Below, in pieces: positions 31,605-41,320 of a stretch of 64,000 nucleotides of DNA. The position numbers were made by a program, and so were the translations under genes. Within the stretch, counting starts at the first letter, position 1. Every line of letters starts with the position of its first letter. This DNA comes from Nephrocerus scutellatus (Eukaryota > Arthropoda > Insecta > Diptera > Pipunculidae): the NCBI GenBank assembly GCA_947095585.1, contig OX352761.1:81533267-81597266 (forward strand), read 5' to 3'. A model generated the notes under the pieces. It searched no databases and was not told the DNA's origin. It saw only the letters and a program-made list of their open reading frames with translations.

Positions 31605-31870
31605 TCAAAAGTCTGAATTGCGAGTAGCTCTAGAGAACTTGGCCAAACTATGAAGAACGACAGAGACTTGATGATTCTCTGTCATTTGGATCAAACTTTT
31701 TTGCTCATCCTTAGTACAATGTTTGGCGTCAAGAAACACATTGATTTTGTGAAATTTCAATTTTGACAATTCCATCGGCTCGATAGTTTTGCGTGCCATT
31801 TTCGTTCTACAAATGAATACGCTACAATTCACGGTCAAGTTGTTGGCCTTCAAGAAAGACGTCAACTAAT
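31605..31870 (-). repeat. Dispersed repeat with KHCTKDE-type frame, copy 1
   Basis: The minus-strand reading has TIEPMEL and AKHCTKDEQKSLIQM. The plus-strand sequence at 34266-34390 reads FIEPISS and VKHCTKDERKSWTQM, so the two are homologous copies in opposite orientation. Function unknown; the frame may be a fragment of a transposon protein or chance conservation of DNA. Confidence 0.45.
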
Positions 31871-33124
31871 TCCTGAAGGACCGAGTTTTTTGTTTGAGGT
31901 TTCAAGAATTTTGAAGGCTCACGTACGTAATTTTTGGTAATATTTTCTTGGTCAAGGTTTTTTTGTACTTTTTCCCTGACCATGATCAATTAATTAAATA
32001 TTTGGACTCGCGTCGTTTTAATTTCGTGATTGTGATATACTTGTATTGTAAATCACATTTCTTGGATTTTTAATTTTAAGAAGGGCTTAGCACACCTTAT
32101 TGCCGTGGCGCAAGGAAGTTTTCCCTTGGCAACACGAGTAAGATTAAATAAAAAATAAAAAACCTTGAGAAGGCTAGCAACCAGATGAAAAAATTATGTG
32201 TGGAACTTATTCACAAATTGTATGTGGATTATACCAGTATGTTCTATTAGAACACTGTTGATTAGGTATTTACCTACGCAGTAACCGACCTGAACGTTGC
32301 TCACTGTCGTTGATCGGCGAGAATCGAGGTCGTTGACGAAATTATCATAGGCAATTCTCGCGGCAACGTTCTTGGCGTAACGCCTTTGTTTGGATTTTGG
32401 GGGGTTGGCTGGCTTGGTGGTTACTACGATTTGCAATAGGGGCTTTTATAGTGTATATATAAAACATGTTAGCTAATAAAAATGCATTTTTAATTTAAAA
32501 CGTTTAAAACGAGTGTTGTGCGTAGTTGTTTACTTTGGTCTGAAACGAATTGCAAATTTGCGTTCAATTAATTTTTTTTGGGATTTGTTGTCCTTTTTTT
32601 GTGATTTGTCAATGTTCATCTAGTTCTTAGCTATGTTTAAAGTTTCAAGTCTCTAGCTGAATGATGAGTTAGTTTAAAATCAATTACAAAATTCCACCCG
32701 CACAGACAGACATACACGAACGCGAGCTTATAAAAACGTTTTAATAATTATTAATGAGAAATATAAAATAATAGGAATTATAACACAAAAGCTGTTACTT
32801 TACCCGAGGAGATTTAAATAGTGTGTTTTAAGGTTAAGTATACAATAAACCATTAGTCTCAGTTGCTTTCTAATATGTAATAACATTATCATCCTTTCAA
32901 TATCGTGTCAAAATAAATAGTTTTTTGTGGAATATGAAACATATGAAAATTAACGCTTCGCTTTAAGGGACATCATTGCCATTCTTCAAAATAAAAATTT
33001 AAACAAAGTGTGGAATTGTAAAGCGTGGGTTAATCATCGCGTTGGATATTTGCTATACTGATTAAATTTTAATTGTGAAATAATGCTTCAATATTTTTAT
33101 TTATGTACACAACATCAACTTTAG
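31871..33124. other. Mostly non-coding, with small mobile-element scraps
   Basis: 31997-32030 repeats words of 7256-7290 (TTTGGACTCGCGTCG). 32100-32140 repeats TTGCCGTGGCGC and GTTTTCCCTTGGCAA from 272-310. A basic 80-codon minus frame (32194-32436) is not recognised. From 32450 to 33124 nothing is seen except the T-rich acceptor tract ahead of the SLC46 exon. Confidence 0.4.
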
Positions 33125-33666
33125 GTGAAATGTCGGTTATGTATTTGTTTACACGATACCGTTTCAATTGGAGCGAAGTGGACTTTAGTATATTCTCAAC
33201 ATACGCTATGGTTACAGGATTGATTGGTAAGTTGACGATATTATTTAAACATTACTACATATTTGTAATATTGCTTTCTTATGGTAGGAACGCTCTTTTG
33301 CGTTGGCGTCCTTTCGCATAGGTTCAAAGTAGATGATGCTCTTGTTGGTGTTTTATCGAGCATGTCGAAAATTCTCTCAAGCTTCGTATACGCTTTCGCT
33401 GTTATTCCATGGCATATGTATGTGGCATCAATAGTAGAAATTTTCAATGGGACATCTTTTATAGCCATGAGATCAATTGCCACGAAATTGGTAAATAAGG
33501 ATGAACTTGGCAAAGTAAATTCACTGTTTGGTGTTGCGGAAGCGTTAATGCCGCTTGTTTATGCTCCAATGTATACTACACTATATGCAGCTACATTAAA
33601 AACAATGCCAGGAGCATTTTTTCTCCTTGGTGGAGCATTAACAACACCAGCTGTTTTAATATTCTT
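33125..33666 (+). CDS. SLC46-type MFS transporter, two internal exons (partial)
   Basis: Two exons, 33125-33226 and 33288-33666, join across a 61 bp GT-AG intron (GTAAGTTGAC...TATGGTAG) in frame. The reading has a TRYRFNWSEVDFSIF helix start, GVLSHRFKVDDALVG, TSFIAMRSIATKLVNKDELG and SLFGVAEALMPLVYAP with several hydrophobic membrane segments. This is the pattern of the C-terminal half of SLC46-family (proton-coupled folate transporter-like) major facilitator proteins, which carry small organic substrates across plasma or lysosomal membranes. Acceptor CAACTTTAG precedes exon one, and a donor GTAAGTCAGG follows exon two. The N-terminal exons and the last exon are not found in the window. No stop or frameshift in 160 codons, so it may be a live gene. 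Confidence 0.8.
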
Positions 33667-33962
33667 GTAAGTCAGGTATAATGATATATTTGTATATTAA
33701 TTCTTATATTCTTATATATATGAAAGAAAATGATAATACCTTAGTTTTACTATTTATAAAAATTAAAAACCACAAATCAAATTTATAAAGATTTTACCGG
33801 TATTGAAACAAAATATATTCTAAACTAGTAAACTTCTACGACTTAGATCGTGACTCGAATCCATGAGTATTTCTACGAATACCACACGCGGTCCACACGC
33901 CCTTCTAAATGAAAAAATATAAATTTCTATAGATCCAAAACGCATTATACTGCATATTTTTA
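33667..33962 (+). other. Intron-like sequence after SLC46 exon
   Basis: Starts with the splice donor GTAAGTCAGG and is A+T rich. No exon or repeat is seen before the Helitron 5' end at 33963. Confidence 0.5.
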
Positions 33963-34049
33963 TCTATACTAATATTATAAAGAGGTAATGGACCGATTTC
34001 AAAAATTCTTTAATCAATATTTTGAATGGACTTTTAGTATGAACATAGG

Positions 34050-34051
<2 letters not shown>

Positions 34052-34102
<51 letters not shown>
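34052..34102. repeat. (TA)n microsatellite
   Basis: About 25 uninterrupted TA units. Confidence 0.95.
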
Positions 34103-34103
<1 letters not shown>

Positions 34104-34265
34104 TCCCGTTTAAATTAATAGGCCTTTCGTGGCACCAATTTTGTAACTAAATAACTAAAGTCGACGAAAAAACTGTCGAGCGAATGCGTTGACTGTATAC
34201 TGCCCTGTTTTCTGCGCTGTGTTTTGTACAAATATCACGCCATATAGTGGCATCATAATGAAAAC

Positions 34266-34390
34266 GACACGGAAATTTATCGAGCCAATAAGCTCCAACG
34301 TCAAACATTGCACCAAGGATGAGCGAAAAAGCTGGACTCAAATGGAGCTCTTGAAGATTTTCTGCGGTTCCTCGTAGCTTGGCAAAATTC
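34266..34390 (+). repeat. Dispersed repeat with KHCTKDE-type frame, copy 2
   Basis: Homologous to the minus strand of 31620-31800, but with a deletion of about 25 bp before the CAAACATTG stretch. Lies inside the Helitron. Confidence 0.45.
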
Positions 34391-34439
34391 ACCGGAGAAA
34401 CATCCAATTGATGTAAATTGGTATGATTTAAAAAACTAT

Positions 34440-35735
34440 TAAAAAAAGAGCGGGGTAGGCTGTGTCGAAGACACGGCCGTGGGTTTTGAGCGTGACAACG
34501 TCTGTCCGGGACGAAAGAAAAGAAAACAAAGATCTTATTGTCTGTGGGACATAAACATGGACGGATATATTAAAAATATATTTGTTCTATACTAAAAACA
34601 AGTCCTACGACTTGCACCGTAGCTCATCACATATATCACCATCACATCACATTATATATAAATTATTTATAAGCTAATTTTAATGTTCATAACCACTAAC
34701 TTTGAAGTTGCTGCATATTGCATATTACTGCCCAAACACAGTAATGGAGTTTTTGGTTTCAACTCATAAAAAATTTGAGTAGTTTTAAATTATTTTAGAA
34801 GAGAAAAGTGGTGAGAAGTGCTGCCCATGCTTCGAAATGGTATGGTAAGAATGTCACTTTGAAACACGCAGACCAATTATTTCTCATTAAATTTCTTTTG
34901 CATTGTTCTCTTATTTCTGTAAATGATCGAATAGTTACTTTGAACCGATGCTTAATGCCATGTATGATATTTGATGGTTCACTCAATGGTCGAAGGTAGA
35001 TTCATTGTTCAGTGGCAGACATCCAACTTACGATCGAACATTCTTTGACTGAGAGACTGGCATTTTTATAATGTTAAATTTAGCTTCATTTTTATATAAA
35101 AAAAATCTGTGTTTAAAATGATTTTTTGTAGAAGATTATTACTTAAATATATTAAAGCTAATATCTGCAATACAAGGAAATATTGTTTAATGTAAAGAAC
35201 AAAAAATAAATTACTGTAATACTTTTTATAATAATTAAAAAATGCAGAAAACATTCAATCTTTTGTGCACAAAATGACAAACGACACTGAAATGAAAATT
35301 TCTAAATATAGTCTTCTCTAGGCGATTCTCAAATTTTCAAGTACGGTACGCAGAGCAGAGCACTGATAGAAAATGAACAGAGACTATAGTATCACTACGG
35401 CTGCGGTAAAGATTTAAGTAGCTTCGCAGCTTGTGCTGCACCTGCACAAAATAACAAAATATATTTTGAACCGACTTACAGTCTGCTTGGAGGGCGACAA
35501 TTTGACATTTACATTTTGCTATTTGCATCCCATTTTAAGTAGCTGCGTAAACTGCGCAGTCGATTTTTCTTTAATGCATTGGCTGAAAAGTGAATTTTTG
35601 AATTTAGTAATGCAGTTGCGTCGATAGTAGTAGGAGAAGTAAGAGCTGTTAAAAAAACATGTGCGTGTAATCTTTACGCGCGGTTGGAGTGAAATTCTTT
35701 GACGTTGTGCCCAATATTACGATTAAATTAAAAGG
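34440..35735. other. Helitron interior without recognised gene
   Basis: GTAGGCTGTGTCGAAGACACGGCC (34455-34478, written here only for its inverted GTGTCGAAGACAC core) can form a short hairpin. The remaining frames (for example 34795-34986 minus) are not recognised. Confidence 0.4.
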
Positions 35736-36530
35736 CACGAGTCGCTTGAGAAATTGCTTAGTTCCCGAAATTCCACACCATAATGATCATATTCCAGGAT
35801 GGCTTGGTTCCAAAAATCCCAGACCCTATTGGCCAGATCCCAGAATTTCCATAGGAACAAGTCTTATAGTCACATATTAGTCCTACATTCCGAGTTTCAT
35901 AAGGATCCCTTGAGAAATGGCTTGGTTCCAAAAATCACAGACCCTATTGGCCAGATCCTAGAATTTCCATAGGAAGAAATCTTATAGTCACATCTTAGTC
36001 CTACATTCCGAGTTTCATACGAATCCCTTGAGAAATGGCTTGGTTCCAAAAATCCCAGACCCTATTGGCCAGATCCTAGAATTTCCATAGGAACAAGTCT
36101 TATAGTCACATATTAGTCCTACATTCCGAGTTTCATACGAATCCCTAGAGAAATGGCTTGGTTCCAAAAATCCCAGACCCTATTGGCCAGATCCCAGAAT
36201 TTCCATAGGAACAAGTCCTATAGTCACATATTAGTCCTACATTCCGAGTTTCATACGAATCCCTTGAGAAATGGCTTGGTTCCAAAAATCCCAGACCCAA
36301 TTGGCCAGATCCCAGAATTTCCATAGGAACAAGTCTTATAGTCACATATTAGTCCTACATTACGAGTTTCATACGAATCCCTTGAGAAATGGCTTGGTCC
36401 CAAAAATCCCAGACCCTATTGGCCAGATCCCAGAATTTCCATAGGAACAAGTCCTATAGTCACATATTAGTCCTACATTCCGAATTTCATGCGAATCGCT
36501 TGATAAATTGCTTTGTTTAAAAACTCTAGT
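35736..36530. repeat. 118 bp tandem repeat
   Basis: GGCTTGGTTCC recurs at 35801, 35919, 36037, 36155, 36273 and 36391, each exactly 118 bp apart, and a diverged unit begins at 36509. Units contain CCAGACCCTATTGGCCAGATC, CCATAGGAAC, and CTACATTCCGAGTTTCAT. The first unit is shortened. Low divergence between the middle units suggests recent homogenisation. Confidence 0.95.
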
Positions 36531-36554
36531 TCCTCCATGACCAAATCCCATTGG

Positions 36555-36780
36555 ATATTAAAAAACGTTACTTAAAATCTGTTAAAAACGTAACTTAACA
36601 TCTGTTAAAAAAACGTTACTTAACATCTGTTAAAAACGTAACTTAACATCTGTTAAAAAAATGTTACTTAAATCTGTTAAAAACGTAACTTAACATCTGT
36701 TAAAAAAACGTTACTTAACATCTGTTAAAAAAACGTTACTTAACATCTGTTAAAAACGTAACTTAACATCTGTTAAATAG
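36555..36780. repeat. 22-24 bp tandem repeat, alternating ACGTTAC/ACGTAAC
   Basis: Units of the form ACGTNACTTAACATCTGTTAAAA repeat about ten times; one position alternates between T (ACGTTAC) and A (ACGTAAC), giving a higher-order period of about 46 bp. Confidence 0.9.
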
Positions 36781-37150
36781 TGACATTTAACATTTGAGTT
36801 TTTGAACATGTACCCTCTTAAACCTTGGAGTGAGACGTTGTCACGTCAAAAAAACAAAAATTCGATTCCGAAAAACGACTACGACTACTCTGGTTGTAAG
36901 CTATAGTACACCCCCCACCGCGCTATGGTAAAAGGAAAGCGTGGGTTCACGTGTGCGGCCGTCCACGTGACCCTGCTTCTTATGGAGTAGGTAGAAACTA
37001 CGTTTGTAAATAAAATCAGCATGTTATAATGATTAATTTTTATGTAACATTCTGCCTTATTCCTAGTCACTACATTGTACGGACGATTACTGTTTTGTAT
37101 AGCGAACAACTCCTTTGTTGTCCGCTTGTGGAATAAATTAAACGCAATTG
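36781..37150. other. Helitron interior, no gene seen
   Basis: Mixed-composition sequence with no supported gene. Confidence 0.4.
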
Positions 37151-37480
37151 CTATGGTTGAATGGTGATGGTAAGACAGTTCTAGGGGGATGGGGTCGATA
37201 ACTTATCGGTGGGGATGACCGATATTTGTGTCGATTCTATGGTTTTCAGGTTAACTGAGTTGAACGGTGATGGTAAGACAGCTCTTGGGGGATGGGGTCG
37301 ATACCTACCTGAGGGGGATGACCGATATGAGTGTCCATTCAATAGTTGTCGGGGCCACTGAGATTAATAGTGGTGGTAGGACACTCTTATGGGTGAGTTG
37401 TCTCCCCGGAGGGGGGAGGGTGACCGATATTAGTGTCGATCCCATAGTTTTGGGGGTCGCTTAGATGAATATTGGTGTTT
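37151..37480. repeat. About 104 bp tandem repeat, three and a part units
   Basis: GTTGAATGGTGATGGTAAGACAG-like starts occur at about 37155, 37259, 37360 and 37462. Each unit includes GGGGGATGGGGTCGATA and GATGACCGATAT-like sequence. Diverged, G-rich, and unlike its A+T-rich surroundings. Confidence 0.8.
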
Positions 37481-37699
37481 AGAATGGTACCCGGCGACCA
37501 TTTGGCGGCGAATTTGGGGGTGAGGACATTGTCGCCCCTACTTCAAATTGGAAAAGGTGATTAGTTGATTAGTAGCCGTGTTTTATGGTTACATTAAATT
37601 GACATCGATTTTTGAAATCTGCCGCAGAACTAATAATTTCTATTTATCCGGCTGTTTCTCAAAACTATCACATTTTGAACCGAATACCATGAAATAAAC

Positions 37700-38240
37700 A
37701 ATCAAATACTTGCCATGTTAATAGGCATAGTCGCTGAATATAAGTGTATCGATACCGTTGTAGATACGGATGAGGAAGTTAATTATCTAGCTGAGTTCCT
37801 AAACTCACTTTATTCGTCTGAATTGCCACCACATCGTCTCCAATTATTTTACCACGGATTCTCGATTCGCCAACTCTTTGCAACGGCACAAGACTGTGCG
37901 TAAAAGAGATGTCGGGCAATAAATTTGAAGCGACTATCTTGACAGAAAAGGGACAGTGTGAAACAGTTTTTATCCCACGGATAGCACTCATTTGGACGAA
38001 TCTACCTTTTAAATTTAAGAGATTGCAATTTCCGGTAAAACTTGCGTTTTCGATGACGATTAATAAGTCTGACAGTTTATTAAGTACTGCGGAGTATGGA
38101 TTTGAAATCGCCATGTTTTCCCACGAACAACTTTATTTTGCTTGCTCTGGGTTGGGTTGATCTAAGAATTTATTTATTCTTGCTCTTGAAGGTGAAACTA
38201 AAACATTGTATACAACCAAGTCTTGTTTTAAATTAATTTT
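37700..38240 (+). pseudogene. Helitron helicase (Pif1-like) C-terminal relic
   Basis: Readable segments are DTVVDTDEEVNYLAEFLNSL (37715-37903) and, in another frame, EATILTEKG, FIPRIALIWTNLPFKFKRL, FPVKLAFSMTINKS and FSHEQLYFACSGLG (37909-38160). This order matches the end of the Rep-helicase protein that rolling-circle Helitrons use, including the conserved FP-x-x-LAFAMTINK and QLY-x-ACSR-like motifs. At least two frameshifts and missing pieces are visible. The Rep nuclease and most of the helicase are absent. Confidence 0.8.
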
Positions 38241-38397
38241 ATGTATGTTTATTTAATTTTATTTTATAATTTGAATACTATAGCTGCAATTTAAAGTATA
38301 TTTTTTAAAATAAATTTTGTTAATAAAAACTGCAATTTTACCTTAGAGATAGATATCATTATTTTTCTACCGTAATAGAACATTGGGATGAATAAAT

Positions 38398-38425
38398 ACC
38401 TGGGCAACGCCGGGTAATCAGCTAG
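38398..38425 (+). other. Helitron 3' terminal hairpin and CTAG end
   Basis: Stem ACCTGG/CCGGGT (one G-T type mismatch) with loop GCAACG, ten bases to the end, final CTAG followed by T. This is the canonical rolling-circle terminator layout. Confidence 0.85.
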
Positions 38426-38556
38426 TTGCAAATAATGCTCCGATTGCTTACATCGTATTATTTGCTGTTAACACAGCCGATAATGCGATTGGCGGTATTG
38501 CGCAAGGCAGAGACTGCTTAAATCGCAGATTGTAATATGCAACATACTCCCCCCGT
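38426..38556 (-). other. Gyp-B 3' LTR fragment and polypurine tract
   Basis: On the minus strand, after the env relic, AACGGGGGGAG (38545-38555) is a polypurine tract. The sequence after it (AGTATGTTGC...) would be the start of the 3' LTR, which is cut at 38425 by the Helitron end. Confidence 0.5.
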
Positions 38557-38759
38557 TGAAGCATTCAACTTTAGTTGGCTAGTTGTTGTCCACCGAGTTG
38601 AAACTGGACCCTTTTTGCTAGCTCAGGTGTAGTTGTAAATTTTTTTCTACGTCGTTGTATATGTTAACGATTTATTTATTAAAATCGAATAAAAAAAATA
38701 GCTTTTAATTTAGGGAGCAAACCGGTGCTCTTTATTACGCTAATAAAATACTCACTCAA

Positions 38760-39720
38760 ATTTAATCTAATCTACCTAGCTTTTTATTCCATCAGTTGTC
38801 TGGTCTGCTGTATTCATATATATTGGCTGTGTGTTTTTCAGGTGTAGTTCTTTCATCATTTCGAGAATTAGGAACTCCTCATAGGTTTTTTCTGATTGGC
38901 CTGGTTGAACTAATGCTGGCTTTGATGTGGGGATTTTGCTTGAGCTCTAGTTTTGTCCAGCAACGTAGATTGAAGCGTTGTGATACTGTACGATGAATGT
39001 GCCAGTGAGTTAACCTGATCGCCGTTGATGAGGATGGATCCGTTGAACTGGTTCAGAAGAATTGCTTCGGGGAGTATTTCTTCAACGGTAGCTATGTGTT
39101 GATTGTTGATGACTAGACAACTTGACTGTTTGCTCTTTAACAAATTAGGTATACAATTTTCTTTCCTTAAATTTACTATACTGGATTTGTATAATCCGTC
39201 CGTTATAATTATTAAAATTTTTTCTTATTCCATAGATGGTTTCTTTAAATTCTAATATATTCTCAAATTAGAGTTTCATAACATTATTACCAGTTTTTAT
39301 TTACATTTATTTATTTATTTATTTACGTTATTACATATTTAGGATTCTGTTGTAGGTATACTTATAATATACAGGATTGTGGAAACGTTTATAGCGATCT
39401 TGATATCTGCAAAGACAAGCGCTTCCTCTAAGTTAATATATGGTAAATTATCTTTTTCGAAAATAATGCGGGTTTTGACAAGATGAATGAGTTTATAATT
39501 TTGGCTTTTGCCCATATTAAAGCGTATTCTCTATTTGTTACTTCCTCTTTTATGATATCCAGTTTGTACTTCATGTTTGTTAAATATTTATTTTCTACAT
39601 ATTCGTTCGCTTTAAGAAATTTCATTATTTTATTTGTAATATTAGTGAGCTTGTTAATTTTTTCAATGGAAGATTTATTAATTACTACTTGTCTATTGTT
39701 GGGTTTTGTTTTCGATGCTA
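38760..39720 (-). pseudogene. Gyp-B env relic (errantivirus type)
   Basis: Minus-strand frames at 39428-39625 and 38910-39143 resemble the middle and C-terminal parts of an errantivirus envelope protein. The second aligns by eye with the env-like frame at 49828-50484. Stops and frame changes between and after the pieces, loss of the N-terminal part and no complete membrane anchor show it is dead. It lies directly 5' of the polypurine tract, as expected for env. The upstream edge is fused to an integrase fragment by a deletion. Confidence 0.6.
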
Positions 39721-39960
39721 TTGCGATGAGTTCGTTGGTGTTCTTTTATGATTTCCTCATCTTGTCTGTTTCTGCTAGTTAAATCTTCTACCTGTAATTG
39801 TGTGAACCTTACTTTGTATGATAAGAAGTGGTGGGGATAAATTTCTTGGATTTGACCCATAATTACCTTTGATGTAAAAAGACCATCGATAACACTGTAA
39901 CGAGGTTTTTCCCAGACGGGGTATCCTCTGTGTGAGCAGGGTTCGTTTGATATATGGGTC
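39721..39960 (-). pseudogene. Gyp-B integrase zinc-finger fragment
   Basis: The minus strand reads a short stretch with IIKEHQRTHRNSIENK, matching the histidine half of the HHCC zinc finger at the start of gypsy integrases. The cysteine half and the DDE core are missing; the sequence passes into env-like sequence, indicating an internal deletion of most of the integrase. Confidence 0.55.
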
Positions 39961-41320
39961 GTTACAATAAAATATTTATTTATTATGGAGCTCTGAATTC
40001 AATATTTATTTCTTTTTTAAAACAAGGAAAATGATTCTGATATAGTAAGATTGACTCAAGTCTTAGATTCTACGTAGTGTGTCCCGTGGTTTGATTCCTT
40101 GGTCCAGCGTGATCGAAGTAATCCGTCTGCGTAGGAATAATCTGACCAGTAAGCAAGGATTCTACGCTCACTTCACGGTCAGCCGAGCCGGTATGTCCAA
40201 GTGTTTTGACCAGCGAAAAGAGGATTCTACGCTCAGTTCGCTGCCAAGAGTTGCTATGTCCAAGTATGTTGACAAGTGAAAAGAGGATTCTACGCTCAGT
40301 TCGCTGCCAAGAGTTGCTATGTGCACGTATGTTGACCAGTGAAAAGAGGATTCTACGCTCAGTTCGCTGCCAAGAGTTGCTATGTTCAAGTATATTGACC
40401 AGTGAAAAGAGGATTCTTCGCTCAGTTCGCTGCCAAGAGTTTCTGCGTCCAAGTGTTTTGATCAGTGAAAGGAGGATTCTACGCTCGGTTCACTATCAGG
40501 AGTCTGTCCCAAGAAGAAGAGGCTGTGTCCCCTTTTTTAGGACGTGAAGCGGTTTAAAACTTTGAAACGGGTTGTTCCTTTTCCATATTTTCCATCGTCC
40601 GGTAAATCACCGTTGTTGCTATGCTGTTTTTCTTTTCATGGTTAGTTTCATCGAAACTGCATTGCGTATGCGTATTTTTGTCGCTTATGTGTATACGTTT
40701 CAGGTTGCTATCGTTATTTTATCGTGTTAGTTGTTTGACGAAATGTTGGCGAGAATTCCCCCTGTGTTTGTTGTTTTATTTCCATTTAGTTTGCCCACTG
40801 TGGCTATGCACTCAACAGCATTGTTGTTTGCAAAAATGTTGACGAAAACCCCTTTATGTTTGTTGTTGTAGGGGATTCTGTTTGTCTATTGTGGCTATTG
40901 TGTTCGTGCATAGGCTAATGTCGGCAGCATGGTGTTGTTGTTGTGTGAAAATCGCATTTTGGTCAAAGCTCCTCGGTCGTTGACCTCATCTGTTGATTTT
41001 GAAGATCGTAGTTCCTGCTTGTATTTGCGTTGTTTTGGTGGATGTTGGTGTTGTGTATGCGTTTATTTTATGTTAAGAGTCCGCCTTCTGCGCTCCCGAA
41101 TGCGTACAGAGTTTTTGCATGTAATATGCACTCCTGTCTCCTTTCCTCTCCTATCGTTACATTATGGTGGATGCAGTAGAGGCGCGGCTACTCAGTATTC
41201 ATAATTGTTTTTGTTGATTTGTGATCAGTGTCCCAAAAATGGAGGTGTGGTCTAATGATCATATTTATCAAGTGAAGAAGTGCAGTCGGTCTGTGTCTGA
41301 GCAGAGGTGCCGTCGGAAAT
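39961..41320. mobile_element. Unidentified 1.35 kb segment interrupting Gyp-B pol
   Basis: Separates the RNase H end from the integrase start of Gyp-B. It contains the 63 bp tandem repeat (40145-40500) and a G/T-rich part (40560-41220) with no recognised protein. CGTTACA occurs near both sides (39961 and 41155), which may be chance. Could be a solo LTR or a non-autonomous element. Confidence 0.4.
40145..40500. repeat. 63 bp tandem repeat, open on both strands
   Basis: AGGATTCTACGCTCAGTTCG anchors at 40156, 40221, 40284, 40347, 40410 and 40473; spacing is 63 bp except the first (65). Since 63 is 21 codons, both strands carry open 21-residue repeats (plus: LTSEKRILRSVRCQELLC; minus: DIATLGSELSVESSFHWS). 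Confidence 0.95.

Larger units (their letters stand above)
33963..38425 (+). mobile_element. Helitron, probably one 4.46 kb element
   Basis: The 5' end reads TCTATACTAATATTAT followed by AAAG, a terminus common in insect Helitrons. The 3' end has a hairpin ACCTGG-GCAACG-CCGGGT (38398-38415), ten bases and then CTAG (38422-38425). The base before is A and the base after is T, as expected for insertion between A and T. A helicase C-terminal relic lies near the 3' end on the same strand. Inside are a (TA)n tract, tandem repeats of 118, 22 and about 104 bp, and a dispersed repeat. The two ends could belong to separate copies; that cannot be excluded by eye. Confidence 0.6.

Noticed and set aside
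32194..32436. Basic 80-codon minus-strand frame as a host exon
   Set aside because: No splice sites or family pattern recognised; surrounded by mobile-element scraps.
35689..36551. Small frames within the 118 bp array
   Set aside because: 118 is not a multiple of three, and frames shift between units.
40206..40547. A repeat protein encoded by the 63 bp repeat
   Set aside because: Both strands are equally open because the unit length is a multiple of three; there is no reason to choose one. Kept as a finding, not a gene.
39961..41161. Solo LTR bounded by CGTTACA repeats
   Set aside because: The 7 bp match may be chance; ends do not show a convincing TG...CA or AGT...ACT pair. Left as an unidentified segment.
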